Of a stretch of 64,000 nucleotides of DNA, positions 46,101 to 53,148 are shown one piece after another. Location: the NCBI RefSeq assembly GCF_900111585.1, contig NZ_FOHI01000003.1, forward strand, positions 62,001 through 126,000, given 5' to 3'. This DNA is from Nitrosospira multiformis. GTDB lineage: Bacteria; Pseudomonadota; Gammaproteobacteria; Burkholderiales; Nitrosomonadaceae. The notes below the pieces were generated by a model. The model had not been told where the DNA came from, ran no database searches, and saw only the letters and a list, made by a program, of their open reading frames with translations. The first letter of the stretch is position 1, and every line of letters starts with the position of its first letter. A program made the translations under genes and the position numbers.

Positions 46101-47391
46101 GACAGCGGGCCGGGATATCGCTTTTACCGCAGGAAACGACCGCGCAGGCCTGGCAAAAATCTGGGTCGGGGGTTTGGGGCGGCTGGAGGTAGCAGCCGGA
46201 CGCAATATTGATCTTGCTACATCCGCGGGGATCGTCAGCCGGGGAGACCTCGACAATGCTGAATTACCGGCAGGAGGCGTCGATATCGATGTTGCGGCAG
46301 GAGTGGGTGTGAAGGGAATCGATTACACCGGTACCATCGACCGCTTGATCGCCGATCTGGAAAAAACGGACGGGAGTCCGGACGATATCCTTCTGTGGCA
46401 GGCGCGCTGGCTGGTAGGCAACAACGATCTGGATGGCGCCGATGCGCTCCAGGCGGTCAGGGATGTGCGCGCTCTGGATGCGGATACCCAGCGCATCCTG
46501 GTGCGCGAGATGGTCTATTCCGCACTGCGTACCACAGGGCGCGATTTCAATAATCCGAATAGCGCCTATGCCGGAAACTATGAGCGCGGCTATGCGGCGC
46601 TGGAGCGGATATTTCCGGGTTTGCGCGAGAAAAATGAGGATGGAAGCTTCAAGAATTATCAGGGAGAAATCAACCTGTTTGCCAGTCGCATCAAGACCGA
46701 GCGCGGCGGAAATATCGAGTTCATGGTCCCAGGTGGAGGGGTGGTGGTCGGCCTCAGCAATACACCGGAAGTACTGGTCAATACGGGCAATGATGTCCTT
46801 GGCATGCTGACGGTGGCAAAAGGCAATGTGCGCGGATTTGCCCGCGACCACATTCTCGTCAATCAGTCACGCATCCTGACGGTAGGAGGTGGCGATGTCC
46901 TGCTGTGGTCGAGTGAAGGGGATATCGATGCCGGCAAAGGCAAGAAAACCGCGACCGCCGTGCCGCCGCCGGTCATCAAGGTGGATGCACAGGGTAACGT
47001 AACCCAGGAACTGCAAGGCGCCGCTTCCGGTAGCGGAATTGGCGCGCTCTCGAGCGGAGGAGTCAAGGCAGGCGACATCGATCTGATCGCCCCCAGGGGG
47101 ACGGTGAATGCGGGAGATGCCGGCATTCGCGCCAATAACCTCAATATTGCGGCACAGGTCGTGCTGGGGGCGGATAATATCGCGGTGGCAGGTACTTCCA
47201 CCGGTACCCCGGTAGCCGATGCCAGCGCGGTCACCGCCACCACCTCCGGCGCTACCCAGCAGGGGGATGACGTTTCCAAGGCAACGGCTGCCTTGTCGCA
47301 AAATCTGTCGGAAGCGGCGCGCACATCCGATGAGATGAGGAAACTCAAGCCCACCTTTATCTCGACCGAGGTAATCGGGCATGGGGAATAA
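37129..47391 (+). CDS. giant filamentous haemagglutinin-like adhesin (TpsA)
   Basis: A 3,420-residue secreted adhesin. The N-terminus has an extended signal peptide (MNRNIYRLIFNKALGMLIPV, then a charged region and LLMTGLLATTAQA cleaved at about 49). The TPS domain at about 62-300 includes NWESFNVSPGHSVQFQQ and NTNGIAFM in place of the common NPNGI. The rest is a beta-helix of repeated GG-rich strands (for example GGDVTLAAGKLV). No RTX, intein or protease domain is seen. The C-terminal 500 residues include regular TVNAGDAGIRANNLNIAAQ text seen in large haemagglutinin-family proteins (DUF3739 type). GAGGAA precedes the ATG. It probably forms a cell-surface filament used in adhesion or biofilm. 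It is the last gene of the locus. Confidence 0.95.
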   Translation: MNRNIYRLIFNKALGMLIPVAETTRCRSGKARSGTVLLMTGLLATTAQAELPVPCAGGSCGGTVPDFVTAGQANYDVHGPNAVVNQVGDKAILNWESFNVSPGHSVQFQQVESLATQNLVQGANFTTLNRVWDNDPSVIAGILSQAVGQNANVILVNTNGIAFMGSSQVNLNSFTASSLDIHDNFILNAFLTTEKAVPQFEGSGGFIKVFEGARITAGSQGRVMLIAPTVINKGIVEAPDGQVIAAAGTKVFLRSASAEPVDANVRGLLVEVDSPAGLSDFETSNTNIKDGKLDGQAVALKDTALDKLGHVTNLGELSTPRGNITMVGYAVNQEGIARATTSVIANGSVYLLAKDAAMAQDSSMRGGRATLGAGSLTEVLPDVSDQTGVLDGLTGTGLVLPSQVRVLGQDVRMERGAVINAPAGQVDFFALDNPSLLFQPGDPFRQAFDAPASNTARIHIDSGALINVAGLENVKVSTARNAVEVELRGDELKDSPGNRDGPLRSQKVYVDINRALANADSGTPTLIAKDSLQAYQARLERTVAERSTEGGAVRVNSQGEAIIAPGAVIDISAGSLSYTPSSVKTTLLMSRGVLTDIANARADVRYDGIATRYVQDFGRWNVKEVIDLGQTFNYDPGYNEGKNAGALEVMGLRAVVMQGDVQGRTIVGEVQRDKGIMPEGARLTLGSNPLANNINGLDYKHNQQIELSSEGPLLPGSFKFGDTLSSDLVNKLRLNPALLGRDKVANLEIFSNQAGEVREALRVPQGGSVHITAQGVKVEADIDAPAGSIMLHANRNDLPGRSSGPLNLVVAEGVTLSARGAWVNELRGVPAGSDEVGLVNGGRIALSAIDDLALGKNTLLDVTGGGRLKVDSQGSVIAGNGGDISLSGNAVSGLADNVRGYGIGKGGTFSVASNRIQIGGTPDSTAGAVNLDPGFFERGGFGDINLAGNESVTLSEGVKIKPTLLSLELQPDYSLRPSGSRMEDFTRLVKLDDLVREPVSLSLTAENPDERGAADVAIGVGAHIEADPGAEITLAAARSMNIQGRITAPGGSITATLDHSHSFNFNASNSLWLGKQALLDVSGKALTYLDSQRLTQGEVLSGGSVTLNAQFGYVVAEPGSHINLAGAAPVRLDIQNQAGGLGQWVGSDAGRLSVIAREGMLFEGSIMAQPGSASNRAGALDVVLGLLDVDDAQNKGFPLGERVLSLGPTGTPQTPGLAPGSIIPAGLNGKATIGAAALEAAGLDRIALKSRDVIRLENDLNLGANRPLPLKEVVLDTPRIEMAGGEAALKAEVLRLGNFDANRVDVANTPLAGAGGFKAEAQLLELAGNLTLSGMSRAEFTGAQEIRFSGISSGGSPRPAGTLSSAADLAFSGAVIAPTTYSQVSILAPDRTVAFSSNATRPIQPLSALGSLTVTAANIVQGGNIWAPFGQLTFSATDTLTFKDGSLTSVAAGPGTLAPFGVLANGRSWLYKPDAFEIPQLALPEKSVRVQAANIDMRAGAVVDLAGGGDLQAYEFSVGPGGSRDILGDTGIYAILPGYTSGFAPGDRQENTGFDRGMGDAVYLSGVSGLPAGVYTLLPAHYALLPGAYAIRLDTGVHNLLPGQAYSKQDGTQVVPGYVTDSRARDWAGTPRDAVWSGFEVLNREQVLQRSEITLTRASDFFTSSNSRPQDAGLLSMDTTGNLKLDAVFKLAAGTGGRGAAVDISAPRIAITSDTSSEAGGVDPLATRISASALNALGASSLLIGGTRSRGDTTSDGTTLLVGAEEVTLANDVNHALKGDEVILAAKDALTLKSGSAIETQGGEAASGDGSYNTAGNGALVRSASTFAPFSRSGGPDRSQGTLIGEAGSVIRSGNSITLDATRQNTFAGTPVFADRQNNPIAGNLTIGAARVNFGNAPSGSEGLTLSQGELDGLNNLNSLTLTSYSTFDLYGDVSVGGVNAEGKPTQQALNLLGAGLAGLNNSGKTATLRATNILIANPAGAAFTMGGTPGNGSLTIQADTLILGEGAKSVEGFSQVAIRANEMVGRGSGRADIAAIETKLDVARIRGEQGATQTLAAAGKLDAFRKEADRALADGNTLGAKWMLSGTEVMFDTEADLPSGQLKLAATTGNLELGANAVANAAGRLVAFFDVERASPGGVIELASEDGNVVVQPGAQVNVSAASGGDAGKVIVRAGNGTAAIAAGSLQGSAMADTGGNTGGNTGDKRGNGAGFDLDVAALADFSTLNTVLNQGVFDGARTFRVRTGDVSLSASDTVRAREIQIAVDDGKLDLAGHIDVSGKDAGRINLYARNDVNVLVGTKLDAYSTGNGKKGGGVEIGTAEGRLSLAEGSVIDVHGYNSDHGGEGGEGGRILLRAPRLGSGAGNEIALDNINSSINGAKSVVIEAVKIYDGIDALTASDESGGSGGSGVTLSLATVNADNTSFASHAGTIMSRLGKTGESSFHLRPGVEIRSTGDLTLANDWNLGASRAAGEPGMLTLRAGGDLKLNSNLSDGFNAATPFSSGTTPATLLAGDSWSYRLIGGADIGAADPMAVKTDGGDVTLAAGKLVRTGTGDIGIAAGGDIKLADGKSVIYTSGRPANPADGFVTPANAQFSQDGGNVSLVALGNIVGTPSAQLYSNWLFRQGRLNDSTGAYTLQPAWWVRFDQFQQGVGALGGGNVTLTAGGNIENVSASAPTQARMTTMSPGAAKLFKTGGGDVQVEAGADLLGGQYYADRGVLELKADGKVDSGQNVNGSPLYTILAVGDAQARVQGREDVNIQTVLNPHLVVQSSGNSTAFNIRNVTSPTWSLFSTYGPRSGASLQSLYGNVALQNGGGAGANIQSAYRASLNFNISSGSYKPALLSLLPPSLSITAFRSNIALSAVDDIVLSPAADGQLTLLAANSISIPTVVSMSDRDPALIPGAVRPGRESSQFPNTAVSAADLDLVHAAVPVHTGDIQPARVYAVAGDVKGNPFELSLDLSKAFWLRAGQDVRDIGILAQHANPSDVSRVTAGRDIAFTAGNDRAGLAKIWVGGLGRLEVAAGRNIDLATSAGIVSRGDLDNAELPAGGVDIDVAAGVGVKGIDYTGTIDRLIADLEKTDGSPDDILLWQARWLVGNNDLDGADALQAVRDVRALDADTQRILVREMVYSALRTTGRDFNNPNSAYAGNYERGYAALERIFPGLREKNEDGSFKNYQGEINLFASRIKTERGGNIEFMVPGGGVVVGLSNTPEVLVNTGNDVLGMLTVAKGNVRGFARDHILVNQSRILTVGGGDVLLWSSEGDIDAGKGKKTATAVPPPVIKVDAQGNVTQELQGAASGSGIGALSSGGVKAGDIDLIAPRGTVNAGDAGIRANNLNIAAQVVLGADNIAVAGTSTGTPVADASAVTATTSGATQQGDDVSKATAALSQNLSEAARTSDEMRKLKPTFISTEVIGHGE

Positions 47392-47674
47392 TGGACTGCT
47401 ACTCGACAGCTTGCTGATCAGAACATCGGAAAATTGTCAGTTATTGCCCCGATGCTTTCGAGGAAGGGGAGGAAGAGGCTTGGGTCTCCTTTTGCAACTT
47501 TCCTTCTCGTTTTATCCGGTTCCCTGATGGCAGAAGGCAGAAATCGTCTTTCATCCTTTTAGCGTGAACTTGCAGCTGCAATTATCCAGGTCTATAAAGA
47601 ATTCAGGATTTCCTCAATAGGCTGCGCGAGAGCTCATTTGAACATCCTGGCTTTAGGGTAACCATGAAAGCCTG

Positions 47675-47911
47675 ATGATGAAAGAAGATTTCATAGCCAC
47701 TACTGATCGCGTGCCATTGGCATCCGAGGATCTTTACGCTATTGACCAGCTGGCGCAGAAAACGGGGTATTCCGCGGAAAAAGTAAAGAGAATTTATGTC
47801 GTTGTGCTTGCACGCCTGCGTTCAGGGGCTCGAATCCAGAACTTCCTGACGTTGCTTACATGCAAGAAAGTGCATGACATATTGCGCGAGACAGGGAAAC
47901 CCCGGGCGTGA
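47675..47911 (+). CDS. DUF3562 domain-containing small protein
   Basis: A 78-residue helical protein. LYAIDQLAQKTGYSAEKVKR followed by IYVVVLARLRSGARIQNFLT is the DUF3562 pattern, a short helix-turn-helix-like unit (LAxxTGxxxxxVxxIY). Two adjacent ATGs open it; the second (47678) is also possible. It may be a small regulator or RNA-binding protein, but no function is known. It stands alone downstream of the giant adhesin. Confidence 0.78.
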   Translation: MMKEDFIATTDRVPLASEDLYAIDQLAQKTGYSAEKVKRIYVVVLARLRSGARIQNFLTLLTCKKVHDILRETGKPRA

Positions 47912-48013
47912 GATTTATTTCTGCGGGTCAGTTGTGTAGCTGTGGCGAAGCCGAAGGCTGGAACGGCGGATGCGACAGGACTAGAGCGCTGCGCGCCCTA
48001 GTCCTCGTAGCGG

Positions 48014-48667
48014 TTAAACCGGCTCCTTGTATTTCGCAGGGGGAACATGCTCTGGCGGCCGCGTACGGTCCGAGGGAGGAGTATATTCCGGGGGTGTGCG
48101 GTCTTCAGGAGGAATGCGATCTTCCGTACGATAGGAGGAGCGCGGCATTGCCGCAATCGCTACGTCTTTTATGCCTCCGACGACGCTGACAAGAATGTCG
48201 CGCACGCTTGTGACAGCGGTAGTGCCAATTTCGCCTATCCCTTGAGCCGCCGCATTTACCGTTGTCCTTGTGACATCGACGGCTTCCGTACCGACCGCGC
48301 CCGTCGCTTGCAGCGTATGGGATATCGTGTTACGTACCAGGTTGACCATATCAGCTTCAATTTCATCGATGCCTCTTAAGCCGCTGGCAATGCCTGTCTT
48401 TACGGTATTGCCTGCATCCTCCACTGCACGGGCGGCGTCCGAGTGATAAGGGGGCGTCGTATCGACGTACCTATCATCTCCGCGGACATACCTTTCGGAG
48501 GGGCGATAGGTTTCATCTCTGGGAGGCGTGCCCGCTTCGGTATACCTTTCTTCCTCCGCAGTGCTGTGCAAGGGTTCCTCATCTATGGGTGTTGCTATAT
48601 GCGTCCGCTTTTTTTCATCGGGACGTGGCTTTTCCCCAGGGTGCTTATCTGATTTCGGCGTATTCAT
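48014..48667 (-). CDS. hypothetical amphipathic, Pro/charge-rich protein
   Basis: A 217-residue hydrophilic protein with charged, Pro-rich ends (RPDEKKRTHIATPIDEE, then RTPPEYTPPSDRTRPP) and a central helical part (IDEIEADMVNLVRNTISHTL and TVNAAAQGIGEIGTTAVTSV, RDILVSVVGGIKDVAIA) without a true transmembrane span. The central repeats of Thr/Val-rich helices resemble phasin- or LEA-like stress proteins. AGGAG lies 8 bp before the ATG. No family is recognised. A role in stress or surface protection is a guess. Confidence 0.65.
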   Translation of the reverse strand: MNTPKSDKHPGEKPRPDEKKRTHIATPIDEEPLHSTAEEERYTEAGTPPRDETYRPSERYVRGDDRYVDTTPPYHSDAARAVEDAGNTVKTGIASGLRGIDEIEADMVNLVRNTISHTLQATGAVGTEAVDVTRTTVNAAAQGIGEIGTTAVTSVRDILVSVVGGIKDVAIAAMPRSSYRTEDRIPPEDRTPPEYTPPSDRTRPPEHVPPAKYKEPV

Positions 48668-48857
48668 TTCAAATTCTCCTAGGCATAGTTACAAATTGCA
48701 CGTTATGGCCATGCAAATGCTTCTCGCGTTCTGCTGCATTTTGCTGCTTCCCTGCAGAGTCCTGGCTGGAACTCCGCAACCCCTTGGCTCGCTCGTTTTC
48801 TGCAACAGGTTTTTATTTGGCGAGAGTTTCGGAACTGCTATTCCCGCAATTTCGGAT

Positions 48858-49163
48858 CTAGGAGAGCGTGGTTCTTCCTTGCGCATTGGCGGCCTGAGTT
48901 TCCGAGGCGACCACCGCGCTTCCCTCCCCGCCGGTTTCCATCTCTGATCTGACCTCGGCCATCAGGTCGTCCACTGTTTCGCCCAGCTCTGCGAATGATT
49001 CCCGCCCCTTCTCGTAAAGACGGATGCTGCCCTTGATGGTCGCTTTGGTAAGCGACCGGGAGGCATTGGTCAGGAACGGCCGCAGCACTGGTGCGAGCAG
49101 TGTGGCGCCAACGCCAGCAACCAAGCCGACGATCAGGTTGCTCTTGAAATTTTCGGAGGCCAT
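48858..49163 (-). CDS. DUF5132 domain-containing small membrane-associated protein
   Basis: A 101-residue protein. The ATG at 49163 follows AGGAGAG; an earlier frame start at 49187 has none. An N-terminal hydrophobic helix (NLIVGLVAGVGATLLAPVL) is followed by an amphipathic, charged C-terminal half (KGSIRLYEKGRESFAELGET). This is the DUF5132 layout. Function unknown. It is transcribed toward the amphipathic protein at 48014, 190 bp away. Confidence 0.75.
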   Translation of the reverse strand: MASENFKSNLIVGLVAGVGATLLAPVLRPFLTNASRSLTKATIKGSIRLYEKGRESFAELGETVDDLMAEVRSEMETGGEGSAVVASETQAANAQGRTTLS

Positions 49164-49547
49164 GCTCTCTCCTGTTTCACAGTTCATAGTTATTTCTAGA
49201 CAGATTTTTCATTTTTACAAGTCCTGTCATAACACCTTAATATCCGAAACACCTGCTCCCGAAGCAGCGGTCGAGATGAATGACTCCTATCTTTGCATGT
49301 TCTACTTGTTCAGAGCTTGCTTTGGTCAAATGCTTCAGGCGCGAAGCGTCCTTTCCTGGAAAGGAGATTTCCGAGGAATCGTGGATAGGATGTGGAAATT
49401 TGTTGATAAGGAAAGAATCCGGAATAGATTCTGAAGCATGGGACTCTTTACAGTTGCTCACGGTCATCTACTCACACTACCGCACTACTCACACTACCGC
49501 AGTCGGATATCAAAGTGGGTGAAGTGTGGGTGTCAGGATAACGGTAA
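49164..49547. other. intergenic region with a small tandem repeat
   Basis: No gene supported. Contains the 17-bp tandem duplication at 49468-49501 and leads into the decayed PEP-CTERM copy. Confidence 0.4.
49468..49501. repeat. 17-bp direct repeat, two copies
   Basis: CTACTCACACTACCGCA occurs twice in perfect head-to-tail order. It lies about 45 bp from the start of the decayed PEP-CTERM copy and may mark a rearrangement point. Confidence 0.7.
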
Positions 49548-49784
49548 CTCCCGGCCGGCACCTACCTGCTGGATATGCACCATTGCAAGTGAAGCGGGTT
49601 TGCCATTAGCAGTGACCGGGGTAGTGGTCACTTACCAGAACAGTGAATACGCCGTCTGCCACGCTGACCGTCCACGTGCTGTATTCGCCATCGGTGAGCC
49701 GGAGCGCCGGATTCTTGTTGCTGGTAGGGTAGTCCAGGTCCAGGTAAAAATCGTAACCTGCATCTTCCCAGGCGGATTTATTCC
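49548..49784 (-). pseudogene. decayed duplicate of the PEP-CTERM gene at 8678-9391
   Basis: The nucleotides closely follow 8821-9070. Long runs are identical, for example ggtccaggtaaaaatcgtaa, and the translation again gives DAGYDFYLDLDYPTSN and GEYSTWTVS. A segment of the middle is lost or scrambled near 49610-49640, and both ends of the gene, including the signal peptide and the PEP-CTERM tail, are missing. It is a partial copy moved about 40 kb away. Confidence 0.8.
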
Positions 49785-49872
49785 TGTTTTCCCAATAACA
49801 CAATGCTTGGAATAAGGCTTATATTTTGATGAGGCGCTCCCCGTGGAATAAACATTTTCCCTAACCTGAAAA

Positions 49873-49893
49873 GTGGCGCGGTCTTCGCGCCAC
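49873..49893 (-). terminator. hairpin, probable terminator for the gene at 49986
   Basis: GTGGCGCG-GTCTT-CGCGCCAC is a perfect 8-bp stem. On the minus strand it is followed by CTTTTCAGG. It lies about 95 bp past the stop of the minus-strand gene at 49986-50189. Confidence 0.5.
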
Positions 49894-49985
49894 GCTCTTC
49901 ATGAGAGGAGAGGGTATTGACTCTGAATGTCTTGAAAGGTGTCCAGGAACTCCACCGGATTAACGGGGATCTGAGCAGTCGGAGA

Positions 49986-50189
49986 TCAGGTGGCAGTGCG
50001 CATTTCGCGGAGCCTACGGCGGGGAAGTTTGCGAGTTTCGTCGTGATAAGCCGCAAAGACAGTGTGCATGTCTAATTCCGACCTGGATTTTCCGGTAGAA
50101 CGAAGCTTTTTGTTAATACCTTTTTCCAGCCAGTGATCAAACTCATCCTGAGTGTAACCATACAGATCAATGTATCTTCGTTTCTTCAT
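49986..50189 (-). CDS. small basic hypothetical protein
   Basis: A 67-residue helical, basic protein (MKKRRYIDLYGYTQDEFDHW and DMHTVFAAYHDETRKLPRRR). GAGAG precedes the ATG. A terminator hairpin lies downstream, supporting a real transcript. No known family. The Lys/Arg-rich ends would allow nucleic-acid binding, but that is only a guess. Confidence 0.5.
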   Translation of the reverse strand: MKKRRYIDLYGYTQDEFDHWLEKGINKKLRSTGKSRSELDMHTVFAAYHDETRKLPRRRLREMRTAT

Positions 50190-50579
50190 GTTTAATATTT
50201 CTCTCGATATGGAAGCTTGTCAACCAAGGAGGACGGGTGATTTCAGAAAAGGAATCTCCGATAAAGCCTGGGGACCGCTTGTACGTCGAGACGCATTTTG
50301 ACAATCCTTAGGTAAAAGATATGTTCGGTACCGCACCTTCGCCAAGGGGGGCAAGCAAACGATTTTTCATGGACGAAGGCGGCATCGATCAGCTTACAAG
50401 CGCTCGCTCCGCAAGGCCGCAAATGCGGCTGGGCGCGGACGTGTGGCGGAAGCATCCGAGAGCAGACTTGCGTATCCTTCTTCATAGGTTGTTCGAATAA
50501 GCGCCCATGTTCTCCAGGGAAAGGCTTCTCATGGAGGCCAATCAAAGATTTTTGAGCTGCTGCCCCAGCCAACGGCAAG
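50190..50579. other. 390-bp region, nothing identified
   Basis: A minus-strand open frame (50243-50590) overlaps the end of the PhoX gene and has no family resemblance. The plus strand shows a basic stretch (tacaagcgctcgctccgcaa) without a start. I call no gene. Confidence 0.4.
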
Positions 50580-52676
50580 TCAGGTGCCAATCACGCCGCC
50601 ATCATCTTTAGTGATGACCACCACGGCGGAGCGTGGCTTGGAGGGGGAACCGCCGGCCGTAGTGGGACCATTTTGACCGCTGTCGGGCCAAGTCGAGTTC
50701 TGGGTAAAATGTGTTTCCCAATCCTCCCCGGGGTGCTGGATGCCAACGAACAGGGTCTTGCCGTCCGGGGAACTTGTAACCCCGGTGACCTCGCAGTACT
50801 TCGGCGCAGTGAGGAACCTGCGCGTCTCGCCCGTGGAAGGATCCGCGCACAGCATGACATTTCCCCCGATATTGGCCCAGTCGCCGGTGGCATCACCTGC
50901 CTGGTCGGTCTGTATCCACAGGCGGCCATCCTGATCGAACCAGAGGCCGTCCGGAGCGCCGTAATCATCGCCGTTAATATTGCCTCGATGATGCGGCTGC
51001 GGGTCCAGCTTGTCACCGCATTCAACGAAAATGTCCCATTCGAAATCCAGGGCGTCGACTTTGCCCGTGTTTTCGCGCCAACGGATGATGTGACCGTAAC
51101 GGTTGTCCAGCCTGGGGTTTGCGGCATCTACGGGAGGACGCGCACTGCCGGCGGGCGTACTTCCGTAGATGCTGTTGCCGGACGGCGGGTTGCTTCCACG
51201 GCGGTTGTTGTTGGTGAGCGTCATATAGACTTCACGCGAGGCGGGGTGCGCTGCTATCCATTCCGGACGATCCATCATCGTGGCGCCTGCGCGATCCGCC
51301 GCGTGGCGCGCCTTGATCAATACTTCGGCTTGATCGGCAAAACCATTTTCCGGCGTCAGTCCATTCTGGTTCCAGATCAGTGGCAGCCACTTCCCGCCAC
51401 CATCCGCATTGAACCTTGCCACGAAAAGCGTGCCGGAATCCAATAGATCGCGGTTGGCCGCGCGGTTGCGGGGGTTATATTTGTTGGCGCAGACAAACTT
51501 GTAAAGGTACTCGTTGCGCTCATCATCACCCATATATATGACGACCGTATTATCGGGATCCACGACGCAACTGGCATTTTCGTGCTTGAAACGTCCCAGC
51601 GCAGTGCGCTTCATCGGCGTGCTCCTTGGATCCCATGGATCGATTTCCACCACCCAGCCGAAGCGATGCGGTTCATTCGGGTTAAGGTCGGCGCGGAAAC
51701 GCGCATCCATTTCGTGCCAGCGGTAACCGGATCCGCCCTTGCCGATACCATAGCGTGCTTGCCCGTTTAGAATCCGACGCTTCTGCTCCGGATCGTTTGC
51801 GCCTGCCACATCTCCGGTCTCATTGGAGAAATAGCCGTTCCAGTTTTCCTCGCATGTGAGATAAGTGCCCCAGGGGGTATGGCCGTTGGCGCAGTTGTTG
51901 AGTGTGCCGAGAACATTCATGCCGCCCGGGTCGGCGGCCGTTTTCATCAGATCATGCCCGGCGGCGGGGCCGCTCAGCTTGCAGAGGGAGTTGCCGGTAA
52001 TGCGGCGGTTGAAGGCGGAAGTACGCTTGACCTCCCACATGCCGTTCTTTTTCCATACCTCGACCACGCTGATCCCATGCGCGGCCTGCTGTGCGCGCAC
52101 CATCTCGAGAGTGATCGAGGTGGTCGCATAGCTGGATGCGGGAGTGATGTTATTGACCAGAGGAGGATCGACATACTCATGGTTCGTCACCAGCAGACCG
52201 CGGATATTGGCGACGCTAGGTGATCCGGAGGATCCCATGGGAGGGAAGGGAAACAGATGCATTCCGTCCACGTGGGCGCCGAATGTGTGCAATTGTATCA
52301 TCTCGGTCATTGCGCTCCCCGGATTCCAGTGCGGCGCCTGGGTGAGGGAGTCCCCCCAAGCGATCAGTACGCGCGCGGTATAGCCGACGGGAACGGTAAC
52401 GGCGTCATCCCCGGGTGAAAGATATAGGTTGGCAGGCACTGAATCGAAACCGATGCCGTTCACAGGCGCCGGTGCTGCGTAAGCAAACTGCACCAGACCA
52501 TCGAGCAGGGAGCCGCCGAATGCGACAGCCGTAAGGCCCAGCGAGCGTTGGAGGAAGGCCCGCCGGGAAAGCCTGCCGGCTTCGATCAGGTCATGCAGGG
52601 ATGCATTGCCGGATTCGTTGCTGCTGGTGCGATCGGGATTGTTTTTCCTATCGGGATGGAGGGTGCTACTCATCAT
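50580..52676 (-). CDS. Tat-exported PhoX-family phosphatase
   Basis: A 698-residue protein with a twin-arginine signal (GRLSRRAFLQRSLGLTAVAF, Arg38-Arg39, cleavage near AYA-APA). The body is a DUF839/PhoX beta-propeller: GLLVTNHEYVDPPL, GTYLTCEENWNGYF, GWVVEIDPWDP, CVVDPDNTVVIYMGDDERNE and DGLWFDQDGRLWIQTDQAG. PhoX enzymes are calcium- and iron-dependent phosphomonoesterases folded before Tat export, active in the periplasm or outside. AAGGAGAT lies just before two ATGs (52676, 52673); the second has better spacing. A monocistronic minus-strand gene upstream of a glycerophosphodiesterase. Confidence 0.92.
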   Translation of the reverse strand: MMSSTLHPDRKNNPDRTSSNESGNASLHDLIEAGRLSRRAFLQRSLGLTAVAFGGSLLDGLVQFAYAAPAPVNGIGFDSVPANLYLSPGDDAVTVPVGYTARVLIAWGDSLTQAPHWNPGSAMTEMIQLHTFGAHVDGMHLFPFPPMGSSGSPSVANIRGLLVTNHEYVDPPLVNNITPASSYATTSITLEMVRAQQAAHGISVVEVWKKNGMWEVKRTSAFNRRITGNSLCKLSGPAAGHDLMKTAADPGGMNVLGTLNNCANGHTPWGTYLTCEENWNGYFSNETGDVAGANDPEQKRRILNGQARYGIGKGGSGYRWHEMDARFRADLNPNEPHRFGWVVEIDPWDPRSTPMKRTALGRFKHENASCVVDPDNTVVIYMGDDERNEYLYKFVCANKYNPRNRAANRDLLDSGTLFVARFNADGGGKWLPLIWNQNGLTPENGFADQAEVLIKARHAADRAGATMMDRPEWIAAHPASREVYMTLTNNNRRGSNPPSGNSIYGSTPAGSARPPVDAANPRLDNRYGHIIRWRENTGKVDALDFEWDIFVECGDKLDPQPHHRGNINGDDYGAPDGLWFDQDGRLWIQTDQAGDATGDWANIGGNVMLCADPSTGETRRFLTAPKYCEVTGVTSSPDGKTLFVGIQHPGEDWETHFTQNSTWPDSGQNGPTTAGGSPSKPRSAVVVITKDDGGVIGT

Positions 52677-53148
52677 ATCTCCTTGTTTAAATGGGTTCAG
52701 GCTTTATTCCCATGTTGGGAATTGATGCGAGTCACTGTGCCTGGATGAGCTTCAGCAGCGAACCCATTATTACGGTCTTGTGTTACAGAATTTGTATTGG
52801 CATATTCAGTCAAAAAACTGAGCCGAACGTATCTGGACGGCTTGGTTGCGCGGCCAGTTCTGCAGATCAGGAGCGGAACCGGGGCTGCCTCGAAAGGGGT
52901 TCTTGTTTACAGCGAGAGGCGATGCATGAAAGGAGGCTGTGTCTTATTCAATTCGTAGGAGCGTGTCAGCAAAACGAAGAAAATGAATCCGGCATAACCG
53001 ACCGATGAAGGAGGGTCAGGCGAACAGGATTAACTGATGAGATGAATGGGCTAACATTCATCGACGTTGCGCACATAGGGGAGAGCGGGCGGTCCTGGCG
53101 GGCTCGAATAAGGGAGTTTGGCCTGCGCAGGTTGTGGCCACAGAACTT
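52677..53148. other. 472-bp region between PhoX and GDPD genes
   Basis: Holds the PhoX promoter. I see no clear pho box or gene; the small plus-strand frames lack motifs. A short perfect palindrome (TGTGGCCACA, 53134-53143) lies near the end of the GDPD gene. Confidence 0.4.

Noticed and set aside
50243-50590. 115-codon minus frame downstream of the PhoX gene
   Set aside because: Runs into the end of the PhoX gene in another frame and has no recognisable content.
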